The notes under the pieces: model-generated | Databases searched by the model: none | Told to the model about the DNA's origin: nothing | Seen by the model: the letters and a program-made list of their open reading frames with translations, nothing else | NCBI GenBank assembly: GCA_022575985.1 | Contig: JAKSXM010000007.1 | Location: forward strand, 36,272,501-36,336,500 | Length of the DNA: 64,000 nucleotides | DNA from: Anagrus nilaparvatae | Taxonomy: Eukaryota; Arthropoda; Insecta; Hymenoptera; Mymaridae | Direction of reading: 5' to 3' | In this document: positions 1 to 12,672 of the stretch, in pieces | Layout: each line of letters opens with the position of its first letter | How positions within the stretch are numbered: position 1 is the first letter of the stretch | Translations under genes and position numbers: made by a program

Positions 1-1600
1 ATTTGCGTGCCTGTGTTTAATGAACGAAATTACATAAACCCGATGTTAAAATAAAGTTAAAATAAAAAATGTTTACTATTTTTGGGAAACATTAAATTTT
101 TTGAAAATTTGGTTAAAAAGTGAAATATCTGTAAAATATGATAAAATTTTAATGTCGCCATTGGTATTACTTGATTCAGTCAATTCTAGAACAATGTATA
201 TATACATATCTTAATACTATACCGGCTGCAATGCAATAGGTACTATCTAAAAAAAGTTCTTTGATAGCTATAGCCGCTATACTTACTATAGTATATACAT
301 TAGAGTGGACCTAAAATTAGAGTTTTAAGAAAAACTTTGCTCCCCGGGTTTTTTTGTGAAGTTTTGGTCATAAAAAGTCCCCAGTTCCAAGGATTTTGAT
401 TTTCCTTTGCAAAAACACGTGCCTGTAAGCAGAATTTTACCGAGAAATGGGCAATTTTCTTCCATAAAGTTCAATTTTCATGCAAGCTGAATTTTTTAGC
501 CACTGAATCATACTTTCCTAGTCAGTGAAAATGTTTCTAAAACGTAAAAATGAACTCTGAAATTAATTGCAATGGATAATATTCTTAAATTATTTTTCAT
601 TTTAGAACTTACTTGCACTGTAATCAAAAGTTAAATTTCATGTAAGTATACATAAAATTTTTTCAATTAGAATTTTAACCTAAGATTGCCCATTTGACCC
701 CTTAAAATTCAATTTTTATGCAAACTGAATTTTCTAGTCACTGAATCATACTTTATTAGTCATAAATTCATTTTTAAAAGCAAAACCTTGTTTACGCCAC
801 AAATTTCGTTCCAAAGGAAGCCCACTTGCCCCCCTCCCCCCAAGGATTAATTTTCACCTAGGCTAAGCATTTTGCCATTGGATCGTATTTTTCGGCCATA
901 AGTCCACTTTTAATGGCAAAACTCTGTTTACTACCTAGATCATATTTTTACCCCAAGGGGGCCCATTTGACCCCTTAAAGTTTAATACCCCTGGTAGTAT
1001 ATTTTACTGCCCCAGGATAAATATTTAAAAAAATTATTTTCTATTTCCTTTGTGCACAAAATCGCAATTTTTTGCACAAAACGCTGTACAAAGTGTATGT
1101 CATTTTGTGCACAACTTTGTGCAGAACTTTGCTTACAACGTTTGTACAGGCTTTTTACGTACGGGAAAATAAAATATTAAATGAAACAATAAATAATATC
1201 ATATACAATGTAAACGATTTATTTAAACGAACTATAATTTACAAAAAATAATTTCTTAAAAAAAATTGATATTTTAATCTATTAGTTTAAATTATCGCTG
1301 TTTTAAAATATAATTTTCCAAAAACATAATTAGGTATATCTTTATTTAAAATAATAAATTATATCCTAATGTAAAATGTTTGCAATGTGTATAAAAAGAA
1401 TTTTAAAAATTTATTTTCTTGGATTAAAATTTTTCAAAACCCATCAGTTCTCTTCTTTATGTATATAGTACTGGTCGTGTCCAAAAAAGTAAATGATTGC
1501 CAATATCACACATAAATTACTTTCCAAGTTTAAGCTGAGGTGTAAACTGCGATAAAAAGCATTTTTTATATATGAACCGTAAGTTAAGGGCCGTATAAAA
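1..1600. repeat. Non-coding AT-rich DNA with degenerate tandem repeat (about 420-990)
   Basis: I see no gene here. Between about 420 and 990 a unit of roughly 225-230 bases recurs in decayed form. Each copy has a segment like CACTGAATCATACTTT followed by a run resembling AGTCATAAATTCATTTT, at about 500, 735 and 880. Around 1040-1150 short TTTGTGCACAAA-type palindromic words recur. Nothing suggests transcription. Confidence 0.5.
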
Positions 1601-1609
1601 TTTTTCTTT

Positions 1610-2050
1610 GTCTGGAGCGAGAAAAATTGTCTTTTTTGGTCACACCAGAAAAAAAATTTTAATTTTACAATTTATTTCTTTAGTTTTAATTGAATCTTTT
1701 CATAATTTACTATCGAGAATTCGTATAATCCTTAAAAAAACGCTGCCAAGTAATTGGCACAATGGTTCCTCATTAACAATAACAAAATATTCTTAATGGT
1801 CTATTATACCTAGTAAAAACAATAATTCTAGATATTAGTACTTTCATAGAAAAAAATTAAGTACTACGTACCAAAAGAAAAAAAATATTGCTATTATTTT
1901 TATTTTTTTAAGTCAAACATTTTGAAAAAAAAAATTTCAAAAAATAAAGTGTCAGGTTGGAGATATCGAGTAATAACCATATTTTCAGATTTGGTACTTT
2001 CATAAGAAAAAATTAGGTACTATATTCAAAAAGGAAAAAAATATTGCTGT
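1610..2050 (+). repeat. Dispersed repeat family A, copy 1
   Basis: The segment has the recurring words 'GAGATATCGAGTAATAACCATATTTTCAG', 'GTACTTTCATA' and 'TTAGGTACTA' separated by A-runs and T-runs. The same words recur at 29.8-30.5 kb, 38.9-39.2 kb (opposite strand) and 51.4-52.2 kb. No open frame longer than a shadow is present, so I treat it as a non-autonomous interspersed repeat of unknown class. Confidence 0.55.
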
Positions 2051-2146
2051 TTTTTTTGAAATTTCCTTCTTTCTTGTCCTGGTACACCATCCATAATATA
2101 ATTCTATGGGTACGACTCTTTTATTTTTCTTCTTGAGAAAAAAATT

Positions 2147-2218
2147 TCAAAAAAAAATTTCACTTGCCAGGAATACATAAATAGCCGCTTCCAATTATAC
2201 CTGGCAAGTGAAATTTTT
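2147..2218. repeat. Short perfect hairpin (TTTCACTTGCCAGG arms)
   Basis: The arms read AAATTTCACTTGCCAGG and its reverse complement CCTGGCAAGTGAAATTT, with a loop of about 28 bases between them. This could be a very short MITE or a palindromic end of family A. No target duplication is evident. Confidence 0.6.
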
Positions 2219-2339
2219 TTTTTTTGTATTAAAATTAAATTTTTTTTTATTTTAATTCAATAATTAATTGATACAGTTTATTCATTTTTAATGAAATCCT
2301 TTATTTTTAATTTGTAGAAATAAATTGTTAATTTTTTAT

Positions 2340-2620
2340 TTAATTAATATTTTTTGTTTTTTATTAATCAGCCTCCATAACTTGCGTAAAGTTTTGTTTT
2401 AGATCTCAAAACTTTCATAAAGTTAAAAATTAGTGGTAATAGAATGTTTAATCCGGTACTTTAAATTCCATATATATATCTATAATAAATCAATTACTTA
2501 ATAAGTAATATTATTTTTTTTCTTTATTAATCAGTCCACATAACTTGCGTAAAGTTTTGTTTTAGATCTCAAAACTTTCGCAGTGTTTAATAATAGTGAT
2601 AATAGAATGTTTACCTAATA
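2340..2620 (+). repeat. Tandem pair of about 165 bp
   Basis: A block containing CATAACTTGCGTAAAGTTTTG, 'TTTAGATCTCAAAACTTTC' and 'GATAATAGAATGTTTA' occurs at about 2353-2450 and again at about 2520-2615 with few differences. The copies are non-coding. Confidence 0.65.
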
Positions 2621-4478
2621 AAATACTAGATAAAATAAATAAGCAGTGACAACACTTAAAGGCACTTGCGTAACTTTACATGTAAATGTTTTTTTGGGAG
2701 ATCTCAAAAGAAGATGGAAAAAGAGTACAAACTTTAAAAACATGCCTTTCGTACCCTTAGCCAAAAAGTTCCAGCTTATTATAATTCTGAAACTTCTTAG
2801 TATTATTAGCTCTTAATTAATATCTGGGATAAGTGTACCCTAGTTTTATGGGTACTAGTTTCCCTCTGAGATGACTGTAAAACAAGTTTCTGTGTAGACA
2901 CCCAGGACCTACTTTATCTAAAATGTCAAAATTTATACAGTTTATAAGTAAATGTTTTTATGCAAGATTCGCGGTTTTATAAAGAGTGACAGAATTTACA
3001 AATTTTTGACTCTAGTATATCTAAAGATTAAAATATGTTTACATGTACGATCATTTATTAAATTGTATATATTAAATTTTGATTTGTACCAAGGGTGAAA
3101 AAGTTTAGACACTAGCATGAATATATACTTATCATTATCGCGATCTCGCTAGTATCAAAGTTTTATGCTCTTGATACTGAATATACTATTAAGGAGGCTC
3201 TTTATTGAAAAATTTTCAATAGTGAGATATATGGCTGAATAAAGTAAAATTTCCCCATTCAAATGGGATAGAGAATATGTTTGATAGCCGTGAAAAATTT
3301 TGAAATATTAGCGAAAAAACATTGCTCCTATGAGAGAAATTCCTGATGTTTTCATTAATTCTCTTAAAACCAAAAATTATAAAACCTGAGTACTATGAGT
3401 ATACAATTTAATGCCGAAAGAAATTATTGCTCACCCTCTCATAGTAAGTAGCCGTGTGTTATTTAGAGTAATTAAAGTCCAAAAATTAGTGAACAAGGTT
3501 TTAGAGAGAAAACATCCATGATAGTATACAATACAGGCGTCCTCACTTACGGCTCATTTGTAAATATTATGTATTCATCAATATTATTTTATTTTATTTT
3601 GAAAAAAAAAAATTTATAATTACTTGTAAACAATAAATCTTATATTTAATTGATAAATAATAAAAGTTTGCTTGAGAGTAATGCTTTATAATACGGTGAA
3701 TATAAATTCTATTATCTATATTCCAAATAATAAATTAAATTTTGTAAACTGAGCGTACCTTGATTTTTTATGTATAAAGCGTAAACTTTTCAATCTCGCT
3801 ATTTCGTAAATGAAGAGAGTATTTGTTATGTTATTAACATTAAATAATTAATAAAATTACAAAAACGATTTTGCATAGTTATATTTCACATGAATTTATA
3901 ACGTTAATAAAAAATTTTAATGGCTTCACCATTGACTAGCAACTACACTAAAGAACCTCCTTAAGTAAATTTTTAATTTTTTGTAAAAAAAAAATTATTA
4001 TTTTGAAATATTTCACCCTTCATTTACACAACAATTTTAAACTATAAACTATTATTTACTTTAATTTAAACGAATTATTTCTATTATTAATTGCAGGATA
4101 TATATACAAATGATGCATCTTTATTTACATATTTATCAGCTATAAAGCTGAAGACTGAAGTAATCAACCTGTTAAAAAGTAAGTAGAATAAATAGTAATT
4201 TAAACAATTTAACCCAGTAGTGCAGTATGACGTGTAAATAAATAAATATATGGAATTCCTCTATTAATTCTACACTAAGGGATTAATTAACTTTCATTTA
4301 AGCATAAAAAAATTTATCCAGTTTAAAAATTCGTAGCAAGGGTTTTTCAAAATTTTTTTGCTGTATTTATGCTATCATTAAAGTTATAATTTATAAATTA
4401 TGCATAAAAGTGTGTATAATTCGATGTATACATTTATTGATGCAAATCAGTCATATTATTTGTATAATCTATTATTAA
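2621..4478. other. Gene-free AT-rich stretch
   Basis: No open frame of note, RNA gene or clear repeat structure was recognised. The DNA is strongly A+T rich with scattered homopolymer runs. Confidence 0.5.
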
Positions 4479-4830
4479 CATGGAACATGTTTATAGGCAG
4501 AGGGTAGGGGGGACCTCAGAACTTGAAAATTAAGGGGATGGGATCAAATTTCTTCGGTTTGAGGGGTCAAAACTTTTCAGGGACTTCAAAAAATCTGGGC
4601 TGGGACTTAGCATAATACAGTTTTAGGGACTTGGAATAATTTTGATTTATGGACCTAAAATAAAACGCGTTTAGTGAATCAGGATAGTTTGGGTATAGAA
4701 TCTTAACATCTAGTTAAGTGATAATTACATATTATAAAATTAGGAAATTGTATTGTAACGTTGCGTAACATTATACCTTCCCTTAGCTGAATGCAAACAT
4801 GTTCCATGCATTTAGGTTGTGTTTACACAA
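4479..4830 (+). repeat. MITE-like repeat family B, copy 1
   Basis: The left end reads CATGGAACATGTTTA and the right end carries the inverse AAACATGTTCCATG (about 4797-4810). Between them is a distinctive run of 'GGGACTT..AATAAT' phrases (for example AGGGACTTGGAATAATTTTG). Further copies lie at about 24.17-24.42, 24.45-24.79 and 38.29-38.69 kb. Similarity continues past the right end (GTTTACACAAAC), so the true element may be somewhat longer. Confidence 0.65.
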
Positions 4831-5644
4831 ACAGGTAATAAGTTTTAAATTAAACTTTATTGTTTAAATATACAATGATACGTATTTTGTAAATTATAAA
4901 ATTATTTAATTATTGGTAAACATAATTATCTTATGATCGCGGCAAATTTTAAATATGACAATCCGAATACACATAAATGTGTTTTATGATTATCACGAAC
5001 AAAATTCTAAACTATTATTTCATGTACAAAAGTTTTGTTAAAATTATTGTTAATGGGTAAATAATTTTTTTTTCTACATATAGTTTTATTTAAACTTAAA
5101 CGAGGTTTCCATTTGTTTATACATCCCATTAACTATGATGATATTTTTGCATTTAAAATATAAAATTAATTTAATTTTACTTATATAAGTTTTTATGTGA
5201 AAAGTACTAAATACAAACTGATGCATTAATACTAACGATTTTTTTAAACTTTTCACCCTTTTATCAGTTTCTAAGCTTTTCCTTGTGAAATGTATTTTTA
5301 TTTTTTTTATTCTAGGATTAGGAATAAAAATTTAAAATACGTATATCTATTCATGATTTTTCCGATAAGGATGTACAAGAAACATTTAGTTTATGCATCA
5401 AGAATATTATTATTTATTGGAACCATACAACATTAATAAGATAAATCAGAATTCTAGTGCATAATTTTAGAAATAGTAGTTATAAGTATATCATTGGCAT
5501 AAGGTGGCAACAAAGGAGTTGTCAGTATATAGTTAAAAGTTTTTTTATTATTAAATAAGATTTATTATGCATTTTTAATCTCGATGCATGACAATTTAAT
5601 TTGAAAAAATTTACCTGCATACCCTTAAACTAACAATTTTCAAC
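4831..5644. other. Gene-free AT-rich stretch upstream of the transposase relic
   Basis: Non-coding. No convincing promoter or terminal repeat of the downstream transposase could be delimited. Confidence 0.4.
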
Positions 5645-8020
5645 ATGGATTGCGATTTTAAACTACTTTGCTGCTTTTGTGAAAACAAGTTTAATAATTT
5701 TGAAGAGTTAGCCATTCATTTTAAAACTGCACATCATGCAAACTCAAACTCGCATTACTTTCCTTGTAGAATTAATAATTGCATAAATAATCCTACAACT
5801 ACTTTCAGAGATCTAAGGGATTTTAAAATTCATGTAAATAGAGTCCACAATCTTGCGGGATCACTAGAAATAAAGAATATTCCAAAAAATGCAGCTAAAT
5901 CTAAAAAGAAGTGGGTACCTTCAAAAATCAATTTTGAAGCTATGATTGCAGAGTCCATCGCAAATTTGCGCTTAAACAATGCTATGACAGGTATCGCTTT
6001 AGGAGAATTTGCTATTGAAATGGAAAATATTTTACGTAAAACGACAAAGTTGGTTCAATTAAAAACAACAGAATATTTTGAACATTCAGAATTTGTTAGG
6101 CCAGATTCAAATTTGTATCTTGAGCAATTTACTTTCAACGAATCATTTTCTAAATATTCAACTTTACGTAGTCAAATAAATTTGCTGCAACAAAATTACA
6201 ATTACATTAATCCAACGACTAAATACCTCGGTGTTGATAATGATCAGTTTATGTACGTACCATTAATAAAAACATTGGAACTTGTTTTATCTAACGAAGA
6301 AGTAATGGTGCTTATACAGAATAATTCCAACCAATCTAGTGACAATTTTTTAAGAACTTACGAAGATGGAGAACATTTCAAAAAACATTCGTTTTTTAAT
6401 AAATATCCTGAAGCATTAAAAATTCAGTTATATTATGATGAGTTTCTTGGAAACAACGCGCTTAGCAACAAAGCTAAGGATAATAAAATTGGTGCCTTTT
6501 ATTTTAGTATTTTAAATTTACCCGCACATTTAAATAACTACACCGGCAATATACATGTATTGGCTTTATGTCTTGATCAGACAGTCCATAAATATAAAAT
6601 AAATGACGTATTAGAGCCATTTGTTAGAGAATTGGAATTACTTGAAAGTAATGAAGGATATGCCTTAGAAATAAATAAAAAGCCATACGTACTTCGTGCA
6701 TCTCTATCAACTGTAACAGCTGATACTGCAGCTGCTAATCCATTATTAGGACATCTTGGACCATCTGCAAATGTTTTTTGTAGAATCTGTATGATTACTC
6801 GAGACGAGCTCCAAAAGAGGTTTTATTTTCGTGCAGAAAAAAGAACGAAAGAGTTGCTTCAGGAGCAACTTCAAGAAGTTTTAATTGATAAAAGTACCAG
6901 TACATTAACTGGATTAAAAGAACCTTGTGTTTTAGACGAATTGCAACATTTTAATAGTTGCAACAATGAAGTTTTCGATGTTCTTCATGACTTATTTGAA
7001 GGCTGGGTGCCTTATGTAATAAAGTTGACACTAGCGTATTTTGTACTAACAAAAAAAGTATATTGATGTTGACACAATAAATTACCGCTTAAAAATTTTT
7101 TTATACGGTGGCCCTGAAAATAGTAATAAACCTTCTGCTTCTTTCGATTTACATGGCCTTAAGAATGTAAATAGTGAGCACAAACTGCAGCAAAAAGCAG
7201 TACAGTGTTGGTGTTTGCTCAGAGTTTTGCCATTCATATTATATGACAAAATTGATCATAATGATATTTACCTGCAATACCTTTTAAGTTTGAATAAAAT
7301 TGTTAAATTATAATGTCTCCTAAGATTTCTCCTTCAACTCTTCCATATCTTAAAGACTTGCAGGAAACGCATTACAATGATTTTGATATACTGTTTACTA
7401 ACGCAAATAAAATAAATAAAATAGATCATTTAATGCATTTAGCAGATAGCATAGAAAAGTTTGGTCCAGTAAACGTTTATTCATGTTTCAAGTATGAAGA
7501 TAAACACAAATTGTTCCAAGACTATGCTAAGATTTGCAATAATTTCAAGAATATTCCTAAGTCAATGATGCATCAATCACAGATAAGTCAGTGCGCGATT
7601 TTGGGCACTGATAGAAAGCCATTAAGAGAAAAGTTAACAAACTATTCATTAATTACTCTAAAAGTCCAAGATTTAATACTTTCTGAGTTGTTTCTAAAAG
7701 CTGGATTCCAAATGGACGATGAAGTTGTCCAAACTAATAAAGTAAACGTTTACAGTGTTAAATACAGAGTAGATTTTTTTGTTGCCATCGAATTGCATGC
7801 TGAATCATTCATGCCTACATTTGGAAAAATCCAAAATATCTTTATCGTTAAAGATGAAGTTTTTTTATATTGCCAAAAATGGCACATAAAATATCTGGAA
7901 GAAGCTTTAAATGCTTATAACGTAGAAAAATCTGACGATGACTGTCTATTTAATGTGAAAGATTTATCTGATAATAAACCATATGCATTATGGAATATTT
8001 TTTTAGATTCAAAGGATTAG
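5645..8020 (+). pseudogene. Zinc-finger transposase relic, CACTA/tnp2-like, two frameshifts
   Basis: The frame opens at ATG 5645 and runs 473 codons. The N-terminus has two C2H2 fingers (residues ~9-30, CCFC..HFKTAHH, and ~40-70, PCRINNC..HVNRVH). The middle has the signature region YYDEFLGNNAL, GAFYFSILNLP and FCRIC, then VFDVLHDLFEGWVPYVIKL, which resembles animal CACTA/EnSpm-type transposases (recognition from memory, no search). The frame breaks in the A-run at about 7051-7057. Similarity continues in another frame (YGGPENSNKP..., LPFILYDKIDHND), then returns to the first frame near 7300-7313, where a 235-codon frame ends at 8020 (ALWNIFLDSKD). Two single-base shifts therefore make this a pseudogene unless they are sequencing errors. 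No terminal repeats were found. Confidence 0.7.
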
Positions 8021-10190
8021 ATTTCTTTAAGATATATCCTTTATTAAAATAAGTTAATTATTATTTTGGTAATAAAATATACATTTTTAAGTAAGTTTAA
8101 TAAGAATTTATAAATAGTTTATTAAAATACAAAATAATCTTGTTTTGCTTCACAATTAAATTTATAATAAGTAATATTTTGTATGTCTTGATCTGCAAAA
8201 ACGCACTCATTGAATGAAATTGAGTTGAGTATTCTTACGTATTTAAGAATTCCTTAAGTATTTTGATATTCTCTAAGTATATTTTAAGTATAATAAAGTA
8301 TTTTTACAAATTTAGATGTTTAGAGTGCATTAAGAATGCGTTCTAGCGTGATTCTTTATATTTCAAAATTATAGCATCATTCTTTATATTTCAAAATTAT
8401 TAAAAAAAATATGCTTATCTTTAAAATCTACTTCCAAGCGGCTTTAGTATTAGTTGATATGATTTTTTTATGCAAGAAAAAATTTTTATCCAATGCTTTT
8501 CAGCTTTAGAAAATCTGAAAAGCGATTCCTCTAAAATTGCTAAAAAAATAATGAATGAATTGAATTCCCTAGAACGCAGCCGATAAATACAAGGCTAAAA
8601 CTCATGGATAATATGTTTATATTATCTTATTGTTTATAGACTACTGTATTATGTACTTTACATTTACGCTTGGGTTAATATGTTATATTAGTGTGATTTC
8701 ATGACATTTTCAGAGTTTTTAATAAATTATTTATATTCTCATAAATTTTCAAGGTCAATTTAAAATTTTATCCCGTTAAAATATATATTTTTTAACATTC
8801 TCTTGTCAAAAATCAGTATATCAAGACATACATCAGCTTTATTAATGCTCTACATTTTTAATAGTTTAATGATGCTTTCAAAGGAGTGGAAGTATTTCCT
8901 ACTTTGCTTGCTGTAATTATATATATAAAGAAAATTTAATCGTATAATATTAACATTTTATTAAATTAATTTTCATAGAAAAAAAATATAAAAACAAATT
9001 TGTACTATGTTTTAGATATTTATATTTATTCAATCATAAGTATTAATTTTCGAACTTTGTAACAAATTAAATAAATAAATTTAATTGAAATTTATAAAAG
9101 TCTGTAAAAAGATAATAGACATAAGCTTTATAATATGTACAACTATGTAATACTAGAATTAAGGCATACATAAATTTTTATTGATATTTAATAATTAAAA
9201 CCTTACATAGCATAATACTTTAATGCGATGATAAATAAACAATGATAATTTAACAGTACATCTGGCGGAAAACATCTGTATAATTGTACATTTACAGATC
9301 ATTTCCCGAGAATGTATATCTTACTTTACTCAAGTATTCTATACTCTCATTGGTGAGTTTTAAATTTTAAAATTATTATGTGCTTTGCTTTAATTGCCTT
9401 ATGTTTCTTAAATTTGCTTTTTTTTGTTGCGAATTTCAATAGTATATTAAGGAATGCTAAAAAATGAACGTTTTTTTTCAAAGGTTTTAAGAAATACGTT
9501 AATTCTAGCCCTACCCTGTTAAATTTTGATGAACCCCTCTCTATTAGTAGATGTTACACTGATTATTAAATACCACCTTTTATTAATTTAAATAAATTTT
9601 TTCAAAAAGTGAGACAGTTTTAAAATTACATGATAATAAAAATGATTGAAAATTATATTTTTGTTATTTATTTTGTGCTATATTAAGTTTAAATTTTTGC
9701 TACCTCTCTCACTGTCACAAAGCGCAACAATTTTTTTCACCCAAACGTCCGTCTGTTAGTATGACATCATATTTGAACAGTTCATAAAAAATAACCTGAA
9801 CCAAAAATGCTTAAAAATCTGTTTCAAATTTGCTTGTTTGCTCGTTCATATTCATATGAAAATGAAAAAGTATTTATATCTCAGCTAGTAACAAAAAACG
9901 TACATAATGATTCTAAAGAAAAGAAGTTTACAGAGAGTAGGGGTGTATTATTTTTTATTTGTTTATGCATTGTGGCATTTATACAATAAAAATTTTTTTT
10001 TTTAAAGAATCAATAAAAAACTGTTTAAAATTTGGTACATGCAACTAATGTTTTTTTAAATGTATATTATGTGTTAATAAAAGTAGACACCCACTCTAAA
10101 ATTTAATTTACTTTACATTTCTCGTTACTAATAATTAGTCTTAATTTTTTCATTTTGTATTGCAAAAATAGGATTTGGTTTTATGCATAA
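8021..10190. other. Gene-free AT-rich stretch
   Basis: Contains a small direct duplication (CATTCTTTATATTTCAAAATTAT-type word twice at about 8350-8400). A 60-codon frame at 9807 has no recognisable features. No other structure is evident. Confidence 0.45.
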
Positions 10191-10451
10191 TACCTACACT
10201 GTAAATAAATGTAGAGTAAAAATTACTTTTGAAGGTAGTAAAATTTTTCGAAATGACCATACCTAACTTTCACGGTAATATTTACTAGTACTAGTTTAAA
10301 AATTACTATTAATCAGAGTAAAAATAACTCTAAAGAATATTATAAATTAGCGAAAATTCTCATAGATGTCACTTCATTATGACTTCATTATACTTCTTTT
10401 TTACTAGAATTAAGGGTAATTTCTAATCTTTAATTATTCAGAGTGTACCTA
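10191..10451. mobile_element. 249-bp MITE (10197-10445) with TACCTA target duplication
   Basis: The ends are inverted: CACTGTAAATAAATGTAGAG on the left and, on the reverse of the right end, CACTCTGAATAATTAAAGAT, followed on both sides by similar AAAATTAC text. The hexamer TACCTA flanks it directly at 10191-10196 and 10446-10451. There is no coding capacity, so it is a non-autonomous DNA transposon whose superfamily is undetermined. Confidence 0.75.
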
Positions 10452-10600
10452 CTAGTGGGATTCTTCTAACAGGGAAGCAAATGAGTAAAATTTTGCATGT
10501 CGTATATGTGCTGTACGTACTTTTTTTTGTGTGCACTCAAATAGCAATGAAGCTGTTTAAAACAGGATAGACTAATGGTAAACGTGGCTTGCTCACATAA

Positions 10601-10607
10601 GACAAAC
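10601..10607 (+). repeat. Target-site duplication of the P-like element, left copy
   Basis: GACAAAC here is repeated exactly at 20032-20038, immediately outside the two terminal inverted repeats. P elements typically make 8-bp duplications. Here 7 bases match. Confidence 0.75.
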
Positions 10608-10914
10608 CAGAGATTAAATGAAAGAGATTAGTCAAGTTGTATCCCTCCACGTAATCGCCGACATGGTAATTTCGCGCGACGGTGGCGGTCCCTAATAGTA
10701 CAGTTTGGGAACTAATTGCACTTTTTATTAATCGCTTTTTAACGCTTATTGATTAAAGATTAATGAAAAAAATGATTGTACTAGCAATAAAATGAATACT
10801 TGAAGTCATTAAAACATTAATTTATGCAATAATAGCCCAATAATAGAAATTTTATCGTGCAGGGGATAAGCGGGAAGACGAGTTTATACGTAGTTTTGTT
10901 CAATAAATTCAAAA

Positions 10915-10983
10915 GCGCTCGTGGCAGAGTGGATAAAGGCGTTGATGCGTACGGTGCAGGTCCCGGGATCGAATTCTGTACTG
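10915..10983 (+). ncRNA. tRNA-like sequence in the left TIR
   Basis: The segment carries a good Pol III A-box, TGGCAGAGTGG, followed by ATAAAGGCG as in the D-arm of Leu/Ser tRNAs. A weaker B-box-like GGGATCGAATTC lies about 40 bases later, and long T-runs follow from about 10987. The acceptor ends do not pair, so it is not a functional tRNA as drawn. It could be a tRNA-derived Pol III promoter or a SINE head. Confidence 0.45.
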
Positions 10984-11412
10984 ATTAATTTTTTTTTTTT
11001 TTTTTATTTATTTATTTTTTTTTTTTTTTTTTTTTAATATTTATAGATACAATATTTTTTAATTTTTTCTTAAATTAAAAATGAACGTTAAATGAATAAA
11101 AAAATAATTTTAATTTATAAATTCAATTGATTAATTTTTCAAATGGAAAAATTGTATGAAAATTTCTCTCGCATTTTAAAATAAATTATTGAATTCTTTA
11201 GATTATTTTTCTTCAGAGAATTCATTTTAAAACTTTTTCATTCTATATAAATTTTAATACAATAGGAATTGTATTAAATTTTAGAATTAAAATCTTCATT
11301 ATTTTTAATTCAATGTCATGTAATAACTAAAAATAAAGTATAATAAAACATTAATTTTTTGAATAAAATTGCTATAAAATTTTTCAATTATTTAATTATT
11401 CAATTCAATTGC

Positions 11413-11485
11413 TACACGGTCAGGCTGCTTAGCTTGAAATTTTTTTTTATGCTTAAATCTTCAAGCAAAGCAGCCTAGCCGTGTA
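11413..11485. repeat. Hairpin nested in the left TIR
   Basis: TACACGGTCAGGCTGCTTAG is inverted about 30 bases later as CAGCCTAGCCGTGTA, giving arms of about 24 bases. The mirror copy is at 19154-19226 in the right arm. Confidence 0.7.
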
Positions 11486-12672
11486 TACTTGATTTATTGT
11501 TTATTATACATTGATTTTGGTTGTTTGGCCAAGTATATTTATTTACTTTTTTTAAGTAATTAAATAATTATACTTGTTTTCGGGAGGCACCAACGAGAAG
11601 GCAACCAAATTCACCTCCCATCTGTAAAAAATACTTTATTCAAGAGAGTTATTTACACAACATATTTTTTATAATTACACAGCTGTCAGGTATCTTGCTT
11701 GAATTTTGCTTTGTAACTTAAAATATTTTTAAGCAATGTAAACAAAATTTAAGCAAAAAAAAAATACAAGTGTTAACATTTAAAATAAATATAGTTTACA
11801 TTTTTCGAAAAATATTTTCCAGACTTTTATACCTATAGACAAAAAAAAGCAAGTATTTTGAAAATATATTATTCACATTTTATAAAACAAAAGTGAAAAA
11901 TCATTTTGTATTCATCATAATTATAAGTTATAATTAATACTTGACTGAAATTTTAGTAAAATTTAAAAAAAATAGGAGTGAAGCATAACAAACGTTATAA
12001 AAAAAAGAAGACTATTTTTCTTCAGAAAATTCATCTTTAAATATTTTATTCAACAGAAGTAAAATTGAAATTATTCTTATACAGATAAGTATTATTAATT
12101 TTCTTTTTACTTTCAACTAGTAATAATATAATTAGTGTTTTTGTCATTAATTAAATTTTTTTTACAAAAATTTAATTTAAAATTTCTAAAATAGGTATAC
12201 GTATTTCTAAATTATATATTTTTTTAAATTTATTTTTCAATTCTATAACTAAAATTTTTAAAATTTGAGATAAAAATTTTGCTCAATATTTAAAATATTC
12301 TAAAAAACATTAAAATTAATAATTTGTTAATAAACCTGAATTACCCGCCCTTTTTTAACATACTTTTTATTTATATTGTTATTGGCGCCAAGTTATTGTT
12401 GTTAAAAGCTCGATTGCTGGACTTGCTATAATTTTGTTATCGAAAGGAGTTAGAGAACGTTAATTAATTTGAGGAAAGTTATCACGTTATAAGAAAATTA
12501 AGTATTTTTAAACAAAATTATTAACTTTTTTGCAGTGTAATTATAAAAAAGAAATTGTTATTATGTTTATATGTTTGCACTAATTTTTACAATATCTATT
12601 CTCTCTGGTTTCATGTTTTAGGATAATATTTTGTTTTCATAAATAAATTTGATTTATTGTGAGATAATTAAA

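Larger units (their letters stand above)
10608..12482 (+). repeat. Left terminal inverted repeat of P-like element (1,875 bp)
   Basis: Reverse complement of 18157-20031. It breaks at 12483, where left C no longer pairs with the mirrored base. It contains a tRNA-like sequence at 10915-10983 followed by T-rich tracts, and a nested hairpin at 11413-11485. It probably also holds the transposase promoter or its upstream part, since the first exon begins 190 bases inside the arm boundary. Confidence 0.9.
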
